From JAVVFH01 sp032250585 (GTDB lineage Bacteria > Pseudomonadota > Gammaproteobacteria > Xanthomonadales > SZUA-36): a DNA stretch of 51,344 nucleotides. The notes under the pieces are model-generated. The model was not told the DNA's origin, did not search any database, and saw only the letters and a program-made list of their open reading frames with translations. The DNA lies in contig JAVVFH010000001.1 in NCBI GenBank assembly GCA_032250585.1, forward strand, positions 1 to 51,344. The letters run 5' to 3'. Shown piece after piece: positions 16,955 to 24,211 of the stretch (position 1 is its first letter; every line of letters begins with the position of its first letter). Position numbers and translations under genes: made by a program.

Positions 16955-16978
16955 TATAATCTAGTACCTTTTACTACA
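16950..16978 (+). promoter_or_regulatory. parD promoter with flanking inverted repeat
   Basis: A perfect TATAAT lies at 16955-16960. TGTAGTA (16950-16956) and TACTACA (16972-16978) form a 7-bp inverted repeat around it, 15 bases before the antitoxin ATG. This fits autorepression by the ribbon-helix-helix antitoxin. Confidence 0.6.
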
Positions 16979-16993
16979 CGATATGGTGAAGTC

Positions 16994-17260
16994 ATGGGTG
17001 TCACAAGTATTCGCCTGAGCGAAGACATTGAAGTTCCGCTGGAGCAACTCGCCAATAAGCTGGATCGCAGCAAGAATTACCTGGTCAATCAAGCCGTCAG
17101 GGAATTTGTTTGGCGCCAGGCGATGGAAGAAATCCGCTGGTCGGACACCGTCGAGGCACTGGCATCCGTCAAAGCCGGGCGACTGGTTGAATCCGGGAAA
17201 GTAACGGAATGGCTGAAGTCCTGGGGCAGTGATTCGCCAAAGTCACCGCCCGAGGCATGA
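16994..17260 (+). CDS. ParD/CopG-type ribbon-helix-helix antitoxin
   Basis: The 88-residue protein begins MGVTSIRLSEDIEVPLEQLANKLDRSKNYLVNQAVREFV, the beta-strand and two helices of an RHH DNA-binding domain. The C-terminal part (EALASVKAGRLVESGKVTEWLKSWG) is the toxin-wrapping segment typical of ParD. It should repress its own promoter, where an inverted repeat surrounds the -10 box, and neutralise the toxin encoded next. Its stop overlaps the toxin start by four bases (ATGA). Confidence 0.88.
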   Translation: MGVTSIRLSEDIEVPLEQLANKLDRSKNYLVNQAVREFVWRQAMEEIRWSDTVEALASVKAGRLVESGKVTEWLKSWGSDSPKSPPEA

Positions 17261-17541
17261 AAATCCGCTATGCGGTCGAAGCGATTCACGACCTCGAGCG
17301 ACTGCGCGCTTTTGTCGAACCCAAAAACCCCCATGCCGCGCGGCGGATGGCTGCTGAACTACTGGATGGTATCGAGAATCTGGCCGTTTTCCCGGACATG
17401 GGGCTTCCGGTCCAGCGGGCGCCGGATCCGCAGGTCATCCGCGATCTATTCGTCGGGAATTACACCGTCCGGTATCTCCGGAAAGCGCGCGCGATCGTCA
17501 TTCTGCGAATCTGGCATGGCAAAGAAGGGGAGAGAAGCTAA
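17257..17541 (+). CDS. RelE/ParE superfamily toxin
   Basis: The 94-residue protein has the ParE layout: MKIRYAVEAIHDLERLRAFVEPKNPHAARRMAAELLDGIENLAVFPDMG, then the family core VIRDLFVGNYTVRYLRKARAIVILRIWHGKEGER. The conserved V-x-N-Y-x-V-x-Y strand and the terminal RIWHG are present. ParE proteins inhibit DNA gyrase and RelE proteins cut mRNA; the WHG ending fits the ParE side. It is translationally coupled to the antitoxin by an ATGA overlap. It appears full length and intact. Confidence 0.88.
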   Translation: MKIRYAVEAIHDLERLRAFVEPKNPHAARRMAAELLDGIENLAVFPDMGLPVQRAPDPQVIRDLFVGNYTVRYLRKARAIVILRIWHGKEGERS

Positions 17542-17548
17542 ACACAGA

Positions 17549-17719
17549 TCACTTCAGAGTTTTTTTCAAGCCCGCCATAAGGACACCTTTTCTGAATTGG
17601 GCTTCGGCATAGTTCTTATGACGTTTCTGTGTCTCGACTGCATCCTTCGCAGGTTTCGACTGGCCTGATTCATACGCCTCCAGAATTTCTTTTTCTTTCT
17701 GATCCAGCTCGATCCTGAC
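17549..17719 (-). pseudogene. Possible antitoxin remnant without start codon
   Basis: The minus-strand frame reads VRIELDQKEKEILEAYESGQSKP, AKDAVETQKRHKNYAEAQFR and KGVLMAGLKKTLK before TGA. LDxKEKEILEAYESG resembles the N-terminus of CopG-type antitoxins paired with BrnT-like toxins. The preceding codon is TAG and no ATG, GTG or TTG is available, so the start is lost. It may be a fossil of another TA unit in this array. Confidence 0.4.
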
Positions 17720-17724
17720 CTAAA

Positions 17725-17756
17725 ATACATATATTATATGTATAATCCGCAAGGAG
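17725..17756 (+). promoter_or_regulatory. Palindromic operator, -10 box and ribosome site of the BrnA-like gene
   Basis: ATACATATA-T-TATATGTAT (17725-17743) is a perfect 9-bp inverted repeat with a one-base centre. It overlaps TATAAT at 17741-17746. AAGGAG (17751-17756) precedes the ATG at 17767. This is a good autoregulation site for an RHH antitoxin. Confidence 0.6.
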
Positions 17757-17766
17757 TCGAGGACCT

Positions 17767-18054
17767 ATGCAGAAAGAATATGACTTCTCCCGCGCGAGGC
17801 GCGCGAAAGATATTCCGCACTTGGCGAAGCTGCAGGCCGAGGCCAAGGGCAAGACGCGCGTCACGATCATGCTCGATAACTTCGTGATCGAGGCATTCCG
17901 CGAGCTGGCGAAGGCGGAGGGCATCGGCTACCAGACTTTGATAAACCGCAGCTTGCGGGAGTGCCTGGTGGATGGGCCGGTGAACGAGGAGACGCTGAGG
18001 CGGGTGATTCGGGAGGAATTCGGGACCTGCCATTCAGAAAAAGGCGGATATTGA
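17767..18054 (+). CDS. BrnA-like/CopG antitoxin, apparently orphan
   Basis: The 95-residue protein (MQKEYDFSRARRAKDIPHLAKLQ...KTRVTIMLDNFVIEAFRELAKAEGIGYQTLINRSLRE) matches the BrnA antitoxin family. A DFS-ARRA leader precedes an RHH domain with the typical GYQTLIN turn. BrnA normally follows a BrnT toxin gene and represses the pair. Here no BrnT is found upstream, and the downstream 18055-18237 codes for nothing I recognise. It may therefore act as an orphan regulator or addiction-neutralising remnant. It has its own palindromic promoter and a good ribosome site. Confidence 0.8.
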   Translation: MQKEYDFSRARRAKDIPHLAKLQAEAKGKTRVTIMLDNFVIEAFRELAKAEGIGYQTLINRSLRECLVDGPVNEETLRRVIREEFGTCHSEKGGY

Positions 18055-18237
18055 TTCGCTCGGCGCGCCCGCCGCCTGCAAAAGCGTGCCTTGTTCCCGG
18101 TGGTGATCCGCCTGGACCCAGCAACGGAAGTGCAGCAGGGAAAGCAAGCGAAAAGGCTGACCTTTCTCGGGTTGATCTCTCACAGGCGCCCTCGGCCAGT
18201 TGAGATACAAGGGACACGTCCGTCATCGGAGACGTGC

Positions 18238-18474
18238 ATGCCCACCGTCCTCAGACAATGTCCATATCGCTTCTTCTGGTATAGCCATGAGGCCAGCGAA
18301 CCCGCCCATGTGCATATCGACCGAGATCAATGCTCCGCGAAATTCTGGCTTGAGCCGGTTGGCCTGGCCCGAAATATGGGCTTTAAAGGGCCCGAACTGA
18401 AGAGAATTAGGATTATCATAGAGAACAATCGAAGATTTTTGCTGGAGGCTTGGTATGGGTACTTTGGCACTTAA
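18238..18474 (+). CDS. DUF4160 family protein (TA-like pair, first gene)
   Basis: The 78-residue protein carries the DUF4160 pattern: MPTVLRQCPYRFFWYSHEASEPAHVHIDRDQCSAKFWLEPVGLARNMGF...IRIIIENNRRFLLEAWYGYF. The E-P-x-H-V-H core and the NRRFLLEAW end are the conserved parts. DUF4160 genes are often paired with DUF2442 genes, and the pair has been proposed as a toxin-antitoxin-like module, though function is not firmly established. The next gene starts inside this one (20-bp overlap). I start at 18238 to match the family N-terminus. Confidence 0.85.
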   Translation: MPTVLRQCPYRFFWYSHEASEPAHVHIDRDQCSAKFWLEPVGLARNMGFKGPELKRIRIIIENNRRFLLEAWYGYFGT

Positions 18475-18712
18475 CGCGGACGAACGGGTTTCGTCTGTTG
18501 AGTTTGCCGATGGCTATCTCATTGTTGGGCTCAGGGATGGACGGCGAATCTCCGTGCCGCTGGAATGGTATCCCCGGCTCGCCGGCGCTTCGGCTAATGC
18601 TCTTACCGAATGGGAAATTTGCGGCGGTGGTTATGGCGTCCACTGGCCGCAGCTGGATGAAGATCTAAGCACGGAAGGACTGCTGCGGGGTGCACCGGCG
18701 CCACGGGGGTAA
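18455..18712 (+). CDS. DUF2442 family protein (TA-like pair, second gene)
   Basis: The 85-residue protein reads MGTLALNADERVSSVEFADGYLIVGLRDGRRISVPLEWYPRLAGASANALTEWEICGGGYGVHWPQLDEDLSTEGLLRG. This is a clear DUF2442 fold with the conserved D-G-R-x-I-S-V-P-L-x-W-x-P-R-L and G-x-G-x-H-W-P-x-L-D-E-D-L-S blocks. It overlaps the DUF4160 gene, so the two are translationally coupled. The palindrome after its stop may end the transcript. Confidence 0.9.
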   Translation: MGTLALNADERVSSVEFADGYLIVGLRDGRRISVPLEWYPRLAGASANALTEWEICGGGYGVHWPQLDEDLSTEGLLRGAPAPRG

Positions 18713-18748
18713 CCCCGTTTTGAAGCGAACGGGTCAAACGAACGGGGT
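18712..18748 (+). repeat. Inverted repeat after the DUF2442 gene
   Basis: ACCCCGTT (18712-18719) and AACGGGGT (18741-18748) are perfect arms with a 21-base loop that contains another AACGGG. It lacks a T-run, so it is a possible stabilising structure or recombination site rather than a classical terminator. Confidence 0.45.
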
Positions 18749-18808
18749 CGACTCTGGCACGACAAAGAGGCGGAGAGAGCCCGAACACACATCCAGACTC
18801 TGGGCGTT

Positions 18809-19237
18809 TCAGAGCACCTTGAGATGGTGGTCAGCAGCGCCCGGCACGGCGGCCAGTGGCACGGCGCGGTCCAGCGTGACCAGGCAGCCGCCATGTCGTA
18901 CGGCCAGCGCCAGCAGGTAAGCGTCCGTGAGTTGGCGTGAGCCCAATACATGGTCCCAGTCCAACTCGCCGGTCTCGAGGCTGTTGAGATCATCGGGCCA
19001 GAATTCATGCCAATGCGTCCCGGCTGCCGCGGCGAGCCTGGCCGCCACTGCGCCGGGTGCCTGCGCTCCGGGGTAGCGGGGCTGGGACATGATGCGGATG
19101 CAGCCGTTTTGCGTCAACGGACAGGAAGCCCAGCCCGCTTCGATGTTCGACTCCAGCCAGGTCCTGGCGAGTTGGTGATGAACGTGGGCGGCATCCAGCA
19201 GAGCGATCAGGACGTTGACGTCCAGCAAGGCGCGCAT
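18809..19237 (-). CDS. VapC-type PIN-domain toxin
   Basis: The 142-residue protein starts MRALLDVNVLIALLDAAHVHH, with the first PIN aspartate at residue 6. The middle has GWASCPLTQNGCIRIMSQPRY (the TIGR00028-like VapC subtype), then SRQLTDAYLLALAVRHGGCLVTLDRAV with the remaining acidic residues. VapC toxins are Mg2+-dependent endoribonucleases that cut tRNA or rRNA. The start overlaps the antitoxin stop by one base within a shared ATGA-type junction. The C-terminus is intact. Confidence 0.9.
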   Translation of the reverse strand: MRALLDVNVLIALLDAAHVHHQLARTWLESNIEAGWASCPLTQNGCIRIMSQPRYPGAQAPGAVAARLAAAAGTHWHEFWPDDLNSLETGELDWDHVLGSRQLTDAYLLALAVRHGGCLVTLDRAVPLAAVPGAADHHLKVL

Positions 19238-19482
19238 CAGATGCCTTCGTGTTCGCGCAGGTTCTCGACGGTTTCCTCGCTGATCACACGATCTCCGGCC
19301 GGCAGCGGACGAAAACCGTAGAACGCCTGGGGTTCGGCGACGGTGGTCGTCGGTTTCACGGATCCGGTCAGTGCCTGGCGCGCCAACTCCGAGAGCACTT
19401 CTCCGGCGGTGCGCTGGGTGCGGCGTGCGATGTCCTTCGCGGCACGCAGTACTTCGTCTTCAATATCGAGCGTGGTACGCAT
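19237..19482 (-). CDS. VapB-type antitoxin
   Basis: The 81-residue protein begins MRTTLDIEDEVLRAAKDIARRTQRTAGEVLSELARQAL, a ribbon-helix-helix domain. It ends AFYGFRPLPAGDRVISEETVENLREHEGI, the toxin-binding tail common to antitoxins of TIGR00028 PIN toxins. It is the first gene of the minus-strand vapBC pair. The 256 bases beyond it (19483-19738) hold no intact gene. Confidence 0.88.
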   Translation of the reverse strand: MRTTLDIEDEVLRAAKDIARRTQRTAGEVLSELARQALTGSVKPTTTVAEPQAFYGFRPLPAGDRVISEETVENLREHEGI

Positions 19483-19738
19483 GACTATTGCTCTCGTGAA
19501 CGTGATTCATTGATGATATTACATCACTGCATCTGATGCAAAGACAACAGCGGCGCAATTGCCGGGGTCAATCCCCCTTCCCAATCGCCAGCGCATACTC
19601 CTGCAGCAACTCCAGGACCGTCCCCGCGCGGGCCGGCGAGGATGCTGCTCATGGTGGTGGATCAGGATCCCACGGCCGTCATCAAGGCCCTCCGCAATTC
19701 CTGAGCGAGCTGCGAACTTACACCGACCCCCATTTCCG

Positions 19739-21406
19739 TTACCTGTTCTTCTTCCGCGCCTTGCGCGCCGCTTTGCGCTTCTTCTTCCGGTCATTTTTCG
19801 AGCTTTTGGGCGCGGCCCGTGGCGCGCCGGCAGGAGGCAGGTTCTCGTACGATGGCAGCGGCATGTCCTGGTCGAACTGCAGCCATTCTTCGATGCCTTC
19901 GGGCGAGTCGATATCGAAGCCGGCTTCACGGCCGGTCATGAACAGGGACTTGGCCATGCCGAATTTGCTGCGGTCGGCGAGTGCGGCCTCTAGCGCGTCA
20001 GCCGCATTGCCGCCGAGCACGCGCAGGCAGGCATCGGCCTGCTTCAATCCGCACTCACGCTTGAGAAAGGCGTAAAGGGCACGACACTCCTCGACAATCA
20101 GCTGCGCCTCCGAAGCATCGATGCTCACCTTACGCGGGACGAGCTCGAAGAGAAGTTCGTCCAGTTCGTTGGGGTCGAGCGTCGCGATGGTGGCGCTAAA
20201 ATAATCGGCAGCCAGGTTCATCACAAAACGAAAGGCAAAAATGTCCTCGAGCCCTTGCGCCTCAGGCGCGGCTGCAAAGCGCCGCAGCAGTTCGTCTTCG
20301 AGCGGAACGCGGGCGTATGGGTTGATTTCGCCGCCCTCCAGGCTCAGCTCAGCCAGAGCTGCGAGGATGTCGTAAGAGTCATCAAACTCGGGCAAGGCGA
20401 GCGCAAAGGGCGCGCGCAAGGTCACTTCGAGCGCTCCCTCATGGGTAGCTATCGCGAGTGTGCGGGATACGGGTTCGCCCCCTTCCCACGCGGCGCGGAG
20501 CGATTGCTTTTCGGCCAGTACCTCGGTGAGCGCGCGGGCGAGGGCCTCGGCCATGGTCAATTCCCGGGCGGTCGGCGGGCGCGCCACCAGGTCCCCGTCG
20601 ATGGCAAGGAGCGATGGATAGGCGTCCGCAGCGGCCACCTCCCAGTTGTGCTCGGCGATTTCCCTGCGCAGATCGGGCTCAAGCTCGGCCCCGCGCTCGA
20701 AATTCAACGCGAAGTGCGGCGGGACCTCCGGTTCCTCATCCAGCGCCATCATCTCCCCGGCTTCCAGAAAGGCCTCGTAGGCGTAGATATCAGGGAACAG
20801 AACGATCCCGAAGCTCTCCCCCATCTGCCCGATCACCGACAGCGCCGCGTCGCGCACGCCGAGTTGCTCGATGGTGACGGAAAACAGGCTTTCATCGTCC
20901 GGCACCACTTTCCAGGGTTGTGCCCGAAACAGCGCGGCGGCCGCCTTGAAGAACGCTGCCATGGCGTCGGGGTCGACCCCGAGTAAGAGGTAAGACTGCT
21001 CCGTTACATCCTGTTCGGTCAGATGCTCGCGCATGAGGTCGAGCATCTCATCGAGCTCCGGCGTGGGGGCACACACCACCTCGATATCCGGATGGCTGGC
21101 ACGCAGGATGTCGGCCAGCTGGGCCGAGGCGACCCGCAGGCGCGTCGGGGCATGCGCTTGCCCGTATATTGGCTGCTCGATCGTGCTCTGCAGGCTCGCG
21201 CCCGCCGTCGCCGGCAGCTCTCCCGGCCCGGCCACCATCGAGCCCAGGACCGCGCCTTCGGCCGTCATCCAGAAAATCGCCTCGGGGCGGTAGGGCTCAC
21301 CTTCATTGGCCACGTACCCCGGCAAGGTCGCGATGCCGCCAACCCACTCGATGGTGCTGCTCCCGTGGCCGCCCGAACGGCCGCGGCTGGTCTGTCGTCG
21401 CTTCAT
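19739..21406 (-). CDS. Large DUF6930/DUF7309-like protein of unknown function
   Basis: This 555-residue acidic protein with a strongly basic tail (KNDRKKKRKAARKARKKNR) looks like a composite of DUF6930- and DUF7309-type domains. Residues about 20-130 (YRPEAIFWMTAEGAVLGSMV...RLRVASAQLADILRASHPDIEVVCAPTPELDEMLDLM) fit the first. About 140-230 (FKAAAALFRAQPWKVVPDDESLFSVTIEQLGVRDAALSVIGQMGESFGIVLF) fits the second. The rest is helical, without catalytic motifs that I can name. No signal peptide is seen, and no partner is adjacent. Domain names are from memory and moderately sure; the role is unknown. Confidence 0.7.
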   Translation of the reverse strand: MKRRQTSRGRSGGHGSSTIEWVGGIATLPGYVANEGEPYRPEAIFWMTAEGAVLGSMVAGPGELPATAGASLQSTIEQPIYGQAHAPTRLRVASAQLADILRASHPDIEVVCAPTPELDEMLDLMREHLTEQDVTEQSYLLLGVDPDAMAAFFKAAAALFRAQPWKVVPDDESLFSVTIEQLGVRDAALSVIGQMGESFGIVLFPDIYAYEAFLEAGEMMALDEEPEVPPHFALNFERGAELEPDLRREIAEHNWEVAAADAYPSLLAIDGDLVARPPTARELTMAEALARALTEVLAEKQSLRAAWEGGEPVSRTLAIATHEGALEVTLRAPFALALPEFDDSYDILAALAELSLEGGEINPYARVPLEDELLRRFAAAPEAQGLEDIFAFRFVMNLAADYFSATIATLDPNELDELLFELVPRKVSIDASEAQLIVEECRALYAFLKRECGLKQADACLRVLGGNAADALEAALADRSKFGMAKSLFMTGREAGFDIDSPEGIEEWLQFDQDMPLPSYENLPPAGAPRAAPKSSKNDRKKKRKAARKARKKNR

Positions 21407-21516
21407 GGCTGTCCACTCCTTGCCGACTTAAGAATTAAGCACAGATGGCATGCGTCGGGCAAGTTCGCAGCGCCGGGATGGCGGGCGACATCATCGCCGA
21501 TACCATCGGCGGCGAT

Positions 21517-21568
21517 AAAACGTCGTGAATAAGGCTTTATATCAGGCAGGTTGGCTGGTCCGACCCCC
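21517..21568 (+). repeat. 52-bp direct repeat, copy B
   Basis: This is the same segment as 16681-16732 with four mismatches (AAAACGTCGTGAATAAGGCT...GGCTGGTCCGACCCCC). It lies in the 206-bp gap before the methyltransferase gene, with no transposase beside it. Confidence 0.8.
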
Positions 21569-21612
21569 CCGCTGGTGCTGAGTCTGCCGGCGACTTCTGA
21601 TACGCTGCCGCG

Positions 21613-22302
21613 ATGGGCGACAGGCTGTTCGACGAGTGGCGGGTCTACGAGAAGCTGCTGATCCACGATTACATGGATCACCGGGCATTCTTTGGCCGCC
21701 TGGGTGACGAGATCGCCGCGCGTTTCGACCGTCCGGTGATCCTCCTCGACCTGGGCTGCGGCGACCTCGGGCCCATGCGGCCGCTGCTGCGTTCCACTCC
21801 GGTCGCGCGCTACGTCGGCATCGACGAGGCCGAATCAGCGCTCGCCATTGCTGGCGAGCGGCTGCGCGGGTGCGGCTTCACCCATGAGCTCGTCCACGGC
21901 GACCTGCGCGATGCGCTGCACCATCTCGAAGGGCCGTTCGATGTCGTCGTCGCCAGTTTCACACTGCATCACCTCGCCGAACCGGCGGACAAACAAGCCA
22001 CGTTCGCGGCCTGCCGGGGGTTGCTGGGCGCGGACGGGTTCATCGCGATGATCGACGTGTTCTCCGGCGCCGGCGAGACGCGCGAGCAATACATCGACCG
22101 CTGGATCGCTCATGCCGACCAGCGCTACCAGGAGCTGAGCCCCGACGAAAAGGGCATACTGTTCGACCATGTCCGCGCCCGCGATTTCCCGGTCTCGCTG
22201 GATCGGTGCCGGAACCTGGCCCGCGACGCCGGCCTGCCGAGCTTCGACATACTGCTCGCCGATGAGCCGGAGCTGAACCACCTGGTGCTGATGTCGCGAT
22301 GA
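21613..22302 (+). CDS. Class I SAM-dependent methyltransferase
   Basis: The 229-residue protein has the standard motifs: VILLDLGCGDLGPMRPLL (motif I), YVGIDEAESALAIAGERL (acidic motif II), LVHGDLRDALHHLEGPFDVVVASFTLHHL (motifs III and IV) and a later strand GFIAMIDVF. The substrate is unknown; the overall layout resembles small-molecule methyltransferases. No close neighbour suggests a pathway. The 239 bases after it (22303-22541) hold no recognisable gene. Confidence 0.87.
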   Translation: MGDRLFDEWRVYEKLLIHDYMDHRAFFGRLGDEIAARFDRPVILLDLGCGDLGPMRPLLRSTPVARYVGIDEAESALAIAGERLRGCGFTHELVHGDLRDALHHLEGPFDVVVASFTLHHLAEPADKQATFAACRGLLGADGFIAMIDVFSGAGETREQYIDRWIAHADQRYQELSPDEKGILFDHVRARDFPVSLDRCRNLARDAGLPSFDILLADEPELNHLVLMSR

Positions 22303-22541
22303 CCGGCCGACACCACCGCGGACCACCGTGAACCAATGGCTGAGGCGCTTCCGAACATCGTGCGGTTCCGCGCCGGTCCCGGGGTCCTTGAACTGGCGGT
22401 TTGCACTGCCTCAAGGGGGGATAGCTCAGGCCGGCAACCAAGGCTGTTTCAGGACGATCGGTCAGTTGCGCAACCGTTCGCGCGGGGCAAGTACTGCGCC
22501 GGGCATTTGCACGCCCTCAGCGCGCGCCGCACAATGCAGGC

Positions 22542-23690
22542 ATGAAACTGCGCGACTGCTACAACATCGCCGATTTCCGCGAACTGGCGCGGCGGCGCAT
22601 GCCGGGGCCGATCTTCCACTACATCGACGGGGCGGCCGACGACGAAGTCACCTGTCGGCGCAACACCGAGGCCTTCGAGCGCTGCGACCTGGTGCCCAAC
22701 GTGCTGACGGGGGTGGAGCAGGTCGACCTGAGCACCACGGTGCTGGGGCAGAAGATCGACATGCCATTCTTCCTGTCGCCGACCGCGCTGCAGCGCTTGT
22801 TCCACCACGACGGCGAGCACGCGGTCGGGGCGGCGGCGCAGAAATACGGCACGCTGTTCGGTATTTCTTCGCTGGGCACGGCCAGCATCGAGGAGATCGG
22901 CGCCGCCATCCGCACGCCGAAGCTGTTCCAGCTCTATGTGCACAAGGACCGCGGCCTGAACCGCAGCATGATCGAGCGCTGCAAGGCGGCCGGCTTCGAG
23001 GCGCTGGCGCTGACGGTCGACACCATCATCGGCGGCAACCGCGAGCGCGACCTGCGCACAGGCTTCACGACACCCATGCGCCTGACCGCGCGCAGTGCGC
23101 TGCAGTTTATCAGCCACCCGCGCTGGGCCTTCAATTACCTCACCCACCCGCGCTACGAGCTGTCGCAGCTCAAAGACGCCATCCCGCAGGGCACCAAGGT
23201 GTCGGTGTCGGTTTCCGAGTACTTCAGCTCGATGCTCGACCAGAGCATGGACTGGGACACCGCCGCCGAGATCGCCCGCGAGTGGGGCGGGCCTTTCGCG
23301 CTGAAGGGCATCATGTCGGTGGCCGACGCGAAGCGCGCGGTGGAGATCGGCGCGACCTGCGTGATGGTCTCCAATCACGGAGGCCGCCAACTGGACGGCT
23401 CGCGCGCGCCCTTCGACCAGCTGGCCGAAATCGTTGATGCGGTCGGCGACCGCTGCGAGGTGGTCTGCGACGGCGGCGTGCGGCGCGGCACGCACGTGCT
23501 CAAGGCCCTGTCGGTGGGCGCCCGGGCGGTTTCGGGCGGGCGCGCCTACCTGTACGCGCTGGCGGCCGCCGGCCAGCCCGGCGTGGAGCGCGCGCTCGGC
23601 CTGCTGCGGGAGGAGATCGAGCGCGACATGAAGCTGATGGGCGTGCGCTCGGTGGCCGAACTCGGCCGCCACAACCTGCGCTACCGTTAA
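22542..23690 (+). CDS. FMN-dependent alpha-hydroxy acid dehydrogenase (LldD-like)
   Basis: The 382-residue protein belongs to the FMN alpha-hydroxyacid family (L-lactate dehydrogenase LldD, glycolate oxidase). It shows YNIADFRELARRRMPGPIFHYIDGAADDEVT, FFLSPTALQRLFHHDGE, FQLYVHKDRG, ALTVDTIIGGNRERD and the signature SNHGGRQLDG with the catalytic His and Arg. It ends with the flavin-phosphate site VVCDGGVRRGTHVLKALSVGARAVSGGR. It oxidises an L-2-hydroxyacid and passes electrons to quinone or oxygen; lactate is the best guess. The group II intron begins 13 bp after its stop. Confidence 0.9.
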   Translation: MKLRDCYNIADFRELARRRMPGPIFHYIDGAADDEVTCRRNTEAFERCDLVPNVLTGVEQVDLSTTVLGQKIDMPFFLSPTALQRLFHHDGEHAVGAAAQKYGTLFGISSLGTASIEEIGAAIRTPKLFQLYVHKDRGLNRSMIERCKAAGFEALALTVDTIIGGNRERDLRTGFTTPMRLTARSALQFISHPRWAFNYLTHPRYELSQLKDAIPQGTKVSVSVSEYFSSMLDQSMDWDTAAEIAREWGGPFALKGIMSVADAKRAVEIGATCVMVSNHGGRQLDGSRAPFDQLAEIVDAVGDRCEVVCDGGVRRGTHVLKALSVGARAVSGGRAYLYALAAAGQPGVERALGLLREEIERDMKLMGVRSVAELGRHNLRYR

Positions 23691-24211
23691 CCCGCATATT
23701 TCAGTGCGCCGTGAAAGGCGCCATTCCTCAGTGGGTGAAATTCCCACCCGGCAAATGTCGTTCCAGCCGGTAGCAATTGGAACGGTCGTGGAGGTAACGA
23801 AGTGACCGAAGCTTCCAGTGTAGAGGGTCCTATTGGGACTCGGCGAGTAGGCAGGCCATAACGTGCAGTGAACGCTGAGCAGGCCTCGAAAAGGGTGATG
23901 TGGAAGCCGACCCGGCTGCAATACGGGGAAGGCCGCCGCTGCCGGGGAAGACGAACGCCAGGTGCACCTGGCGGTTCCACCGGGGTAGTGGCGATGGCAT
24001 GTCTACACACGGGGAATGGGCGCAACACGGGAAGCCCTGTCGGGTGGTGGGGTGAGCGTCCCCGCCAACCGCTGCGCCGCGCGGACGGCAGCGGGCCGGG
24101 CAGGGTGGCGGAGAGGGCCGTAGTACCGGGGAAGGCGGGTAATGCCGCTGGAGGAAAGGGCCCTTGGTCTGGGACGAGTGCTGAACGGAGCACGCGGCGT
24201 GGAGATTGGCG

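Noticed and set aside
16733..19560. Integron cassette array
   Set aside because: Many small TA genes suggested a superintegron, but I find no repeated attC-like sites between genes and genes lie on both strands without a pattern.
19568..19720. Minus-strand coding-like fragments (ending ARAGTVLELLQEYALAIGKGD)
   Set aside because: They look like protein remnants but are split between frames, too short, and I recognise no family.
22449..23921. 490-codon minus-strand frame opposite the LldD-like gene
   Set aside because: Antisense shadow; no motifs and no ribosome site.
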